In this document: positions 62,281 to 64,000 of the stretch, piece after piece
How positions within the stretch are numbered: position 1 is the stretch's first letter
Layout of the letters: the number at the start of each line of letters is the position of its first letter
Assembly (NCBI GenBank): GCA_030431455.1
Contig: JAUIJE010000009.1
Span: 186,001 to 250,000, forward strand
DNA length: 64,000 bases
From: a bacterium
Lineage (GTDB): Bacteria; Myxococcota; UBA727; JAUIJE01
Direction of reading: 5' to 3'
Notes under the pieces: generated by a model
Seen by the model: the letters and a program-made list of their open reading frames with translations, nothing else
Database searches by the model: none
Told to the model about the DNA's origin: nothing
Program-made: the position numbers and the translations under genes

Positions 62281-63015
62281 ATGGATCAGGGGTGGTCGGA
62301 CACAGAGGGGGACAAGGAGGAAGGCACGGGTCCTTCCACGGGTGGTTCGATGACTGCAGCGACCGCACAAGACGCCTCACGCCCCGCCGGCTTGCGCTTG
62401 GTGAGCGGTCCCAAGAGCGTCGACCCCGACGCCGAGGTCTGGGCGAAAGCCAAGGCCGGCGATTCGGCCGCGTTTTCGGCGCTCTTCGAAAAACACATCG
62501 GGCGGGTCCAGGCGATGTGCACCCGGATGCTCCACGACCGGGCCGAGGTCGAGGACGCGGTCCAGCAGACGTTCTTTGAGGCGTGGCGGTCCTTGCACCG
62601 GTTCGAGGGACGTTCGCTGTTCTCGACGTGGATCACCAAGATCGCGATCCACACGTGTCTTGGCTTCCGCCGCAAGCTCAAGCGCCTGTTCTTCTCCGAC
62701 GACGTCGAGGGCGACAAGCAGGTCGAGCCCGCGATGATGGGCCCGCAGGTCTCGCCCCACGAAGGTGCGGTGGCGCTGGCCACCCAGCGCGCCCTCGATG
62801 AGGTGTTGCGGCACATGACGATGAAAAAGCGCGCGGTGTTCGTGCTCGCCGAGCTCGAGGGCATGACCGCCCCGGAGGTGTCCGAGATCCTCGACATCCC
62901 CGAGGCGACGGTGCGCACGCGCTTGTTCCACGCGCGCAAAGAGTTCCACAAGCGGGCGCGCAGCCACCCGGTGTTCAAAGACCGCTACGAGGGCGGCGAG
63001 GAGGTGTCGCCGTGA
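62281..63015 (+). CDS. ECF-type RNA polymerase sigma factor
   Basis: 244 residues from ATG 62281 (GGAGG at 62272-62276); an internal ATG at 62350 would remove a non-conserved acidic N-terminus. Region 2 is at about 65-130 (FSALFEKHIGRVQAMCTRML, DAVQQTFFEAW, STWITKIAIHTC). Region 4 is at about 175-230 (MTMKKRAVFVLAELEGMTAP, IPEATVRTRLFHARKEF). The linker is longer than average. Its stop overlaps the start of the anti-sigma-like gene. I see no matching target promoter in the window. Confidence 0.93.
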   Translation: MDQGWSDTEGDKEEGTGPSTGGSMTAATAQDASRPAGLRLVSGPKSVDPDAEVWAKAKAGDSAAFSALFEKHIGRVQAMCTRMLHDRAEVEDAVQQTFFEAWRSLHRFEGRSLFSTWITKIAIHTCLGFRRKLKRLFFSDDVEGDKQVEPAMMGPQVSPHEGAVALATQRALDEVLRHMTMKKRAVFVLAELEGMTAPEVSEILDIPEATVRTRLFHARKEFHKRARSHPVFKDRYEGGEEVSP

Positions 63016-64000
63016 GCCACCCCTCGTTTGATGACCTGTTCGACCTCGCCCACGGCGTGGGCACCCCGCGGACCCGGGCCCACGTCGAGACCTGCGCGGC
63101 CTGTCGCGCCGAGATCGCGGGCCAACGCCAGGTGCTCGCGGATGTGCAGGACGCGCACCGGCACGACCGGCCCGATCCGTTCACGGTGGCGCGGCACAAG
63201 CGCGCGCTGATGGGCCGCATCGGTGAGGCCGCCCGGCCCCGCCGCCGGTTGAACCTGCAAGCCGCGGCCGCGCTCGCCATCGCCGCGTGTTCGGGGGCGG
63301 CCATGGCCTACGGCGTGATTCGCTACGCCGACCGCGCGCCCGCGGTCGACCCGGTGGTGCTGGGCGCGCCGGTGCCCGCGGCCCCCGCCGCGCCCGTGGC
63401 CGTGGTCGTCGACGAGCCCGCGCCCGAGGCGGTCGAGCCCGCGCCGGTCGTCGAGGCGGCGCCCGCGCCGGTGGTGACCAAACGGCCCGCGCCGAAAAAG
63501 CGGCCCAAGCTCGCCCGCATCGAACAAAAGCCGAGCGCCAAGAAGGTCGCGGCCCGGCTCCTGGCCGAGGCCGCGGACGTGCCGAGCGGGCGCACCGCGC
63601 ACTTTGACGCCGGCGAAGTCGCCGCCCTCGCGGGCGATGCCGACGGCGCCACGCGCTCGTTTGTCCGGGCGCTGGGCAGCAAGAAGGGCGGGGCCGCGCG
63701 CGAGCGTCTGGAGATCATGGCCGGCGACGGCTCGACCAGCCGGGCGGTCGTGCTCGGTCTCATCCGCGACGACGACGTGGCCCGCAACAGCAAAGACGGC
63801 CTCAAGCTGCTGTGCCAGTGGAGCCTGGCCGAGCGCTCCGACCGCGAGGCGGTGATGTTCTGCAAGGCCGTGGCCGAGCGGTTCGGCCAAGACCCCGACG
63901 TCCGGCGCCTGGCCTTGGCCGCCGGCCGCGTGGCCGAGCACGACCTCGAGGACATGGACCTGGCGCGCCGGTTGTACACCCGCGCGATCTTGGTCTCGCA
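63012..64000 (+). CDS. anti-sigma factor-like membrane protein, 3' end cut by window
   Basis: About 329 residues are visible, from a GTG overlapping the sigma gene stop. The N-terminus has the zinc-finger anti-sigma pattern (HVETCAACRAEI, H-x3-C-x2-C). A membrane helix lies at about 77-95 (LQAAAALAIAACSGAAMAYG). Then comes a Pro/Ala/Val-rich, Lys-containing periplasmic linker (about 100-170). The C-terminal part (175-329) is helical and TPR/Sel1-like (GEVAALAGDADGATRSFVRA, LARRLYTRAIL). The frame stays open to 64000. It probably holds the sigma factor at the membrane and senses the periplasm. Confidence 0.85.
   Translation, partial: MSHPSFDDLFDLAHGVGTPRTRAHVETCAACRAEIAGQRQVLADVQDAHRHDRPDPFTVARHKRALMGRIGEAARPRRRLNLQAAAALAIAACSGAAMAYGVIRYADRAPAVDPVVLGAPVPAAPAAPVAVVVDEPAPEAVEPAPVVEAAPAPVVTKRPAPKKRPKLARIEQKPSAKKVAARLLAEAADVPSGRTAHFDAGEVAALAGDADGATRSFVRALGSKKGGAARERLEIMAGDGSTSRAVVLGLIRDDDVARNSKDGLKLLCQWSLAERSDREAVMFCKAVAERFGQDPDVRRLALAAGRVAEHDLEDMDLARRLYTRAILVS

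Overview
This is a GC-rich (about 70 %), densely coded stretch of a bacterial chromosome. It most resembles Myxococcota (the former deltaproteobacterial myxobacteria). The evidence is a MYXO-CTERM-like Cys/Arg-rich sorting tail (gene ending 15334), a double-FHA sigma-54 activator, DUF4388 proteins, a calcium-repeat/VWA lipoprotein, a GspE-N/GAF/HEAT chimera and many small TPR proteins. The phylum is an inference from gene content. I see no rRNA, tRNA, CRISPR array, insertion sequence or phage gene.

Layout. 1-1338: the end of a superoxide reductase gene, a hairpin-rich gap and a small membrane protein. 1354-10444 (minus strand): a tightly coupled run, read right to left, of a SpoIID-like protein, a 5'-nucleotidase, an RND/MMPL exporter, cysM, an OsmC protein, queA and tgt. 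Most junctions are 4-base start/stop overlaps. 10539-15334 (plus): proS, a DUF4388 protein, a lipoprotein and a MYXO-CTERM-like surface protein. 15325-17075: a SUOX-fold molybdoenzyme divergent from moaA. 17085-20256 (minus): a FHA-FHA-sigma-54 activator coupled to larE and larB, two enzymes of the nickel-pincer cofactor. 20331-24095 (plus): two small envelope proteins, comEC and a zinc-ribbon protein.

24176-39086 is the accessory-looking part. A TPR protein precedes an 855-residue disordered Thr/Pro-rich protein. After an RluA-type pseudouridine synthase come two large convergent lipoproteins, one with calcium repeats and VWA, one built of three copies of a unit of about 260 residues. Then comes a trio: SycD/LcrH-like TPR protein, Gly-rich protein with several hydrophobic stretches, second TPR protein. 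The trio has the gene order and protein features of a chaperone/translocator locus of a contact-dependent secretion system, and is my main candidate for an undescribed system.

39160-48116: a KamA-type radical SAM enzyme, an orphan divergent NuoH-like membrane protein, an active/inactive M16 peptidase pair, LolA, and a receiver-DUF4388 protein coupled to a HAMP membrane protein. 48168-55413: a degenerate class-II amidotransferase-like protein, a lid-less Hsp70 with its J-domain partner, pyrF, rlmB, two tiny proteins, a FHA protein, a cyclic-nucleotide-binding protein and rsmE. 55474-64000: an RDD protein, the GspE-N/GAF/HEAT chimera, a methyltransferase, a DUF885 protein and an ECF sigma/anti-sigma pair cut by the window end.

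Expression signals: at seven operon-leading genes a -10-like hexamer lies 6-7 bases before the start codon with no Shine-Dalgarno sequence, which suggests leaderless mRNAs. Other leading genes have clear GGAGG-type sites. Four intrinsic terminators bound the accessory region.
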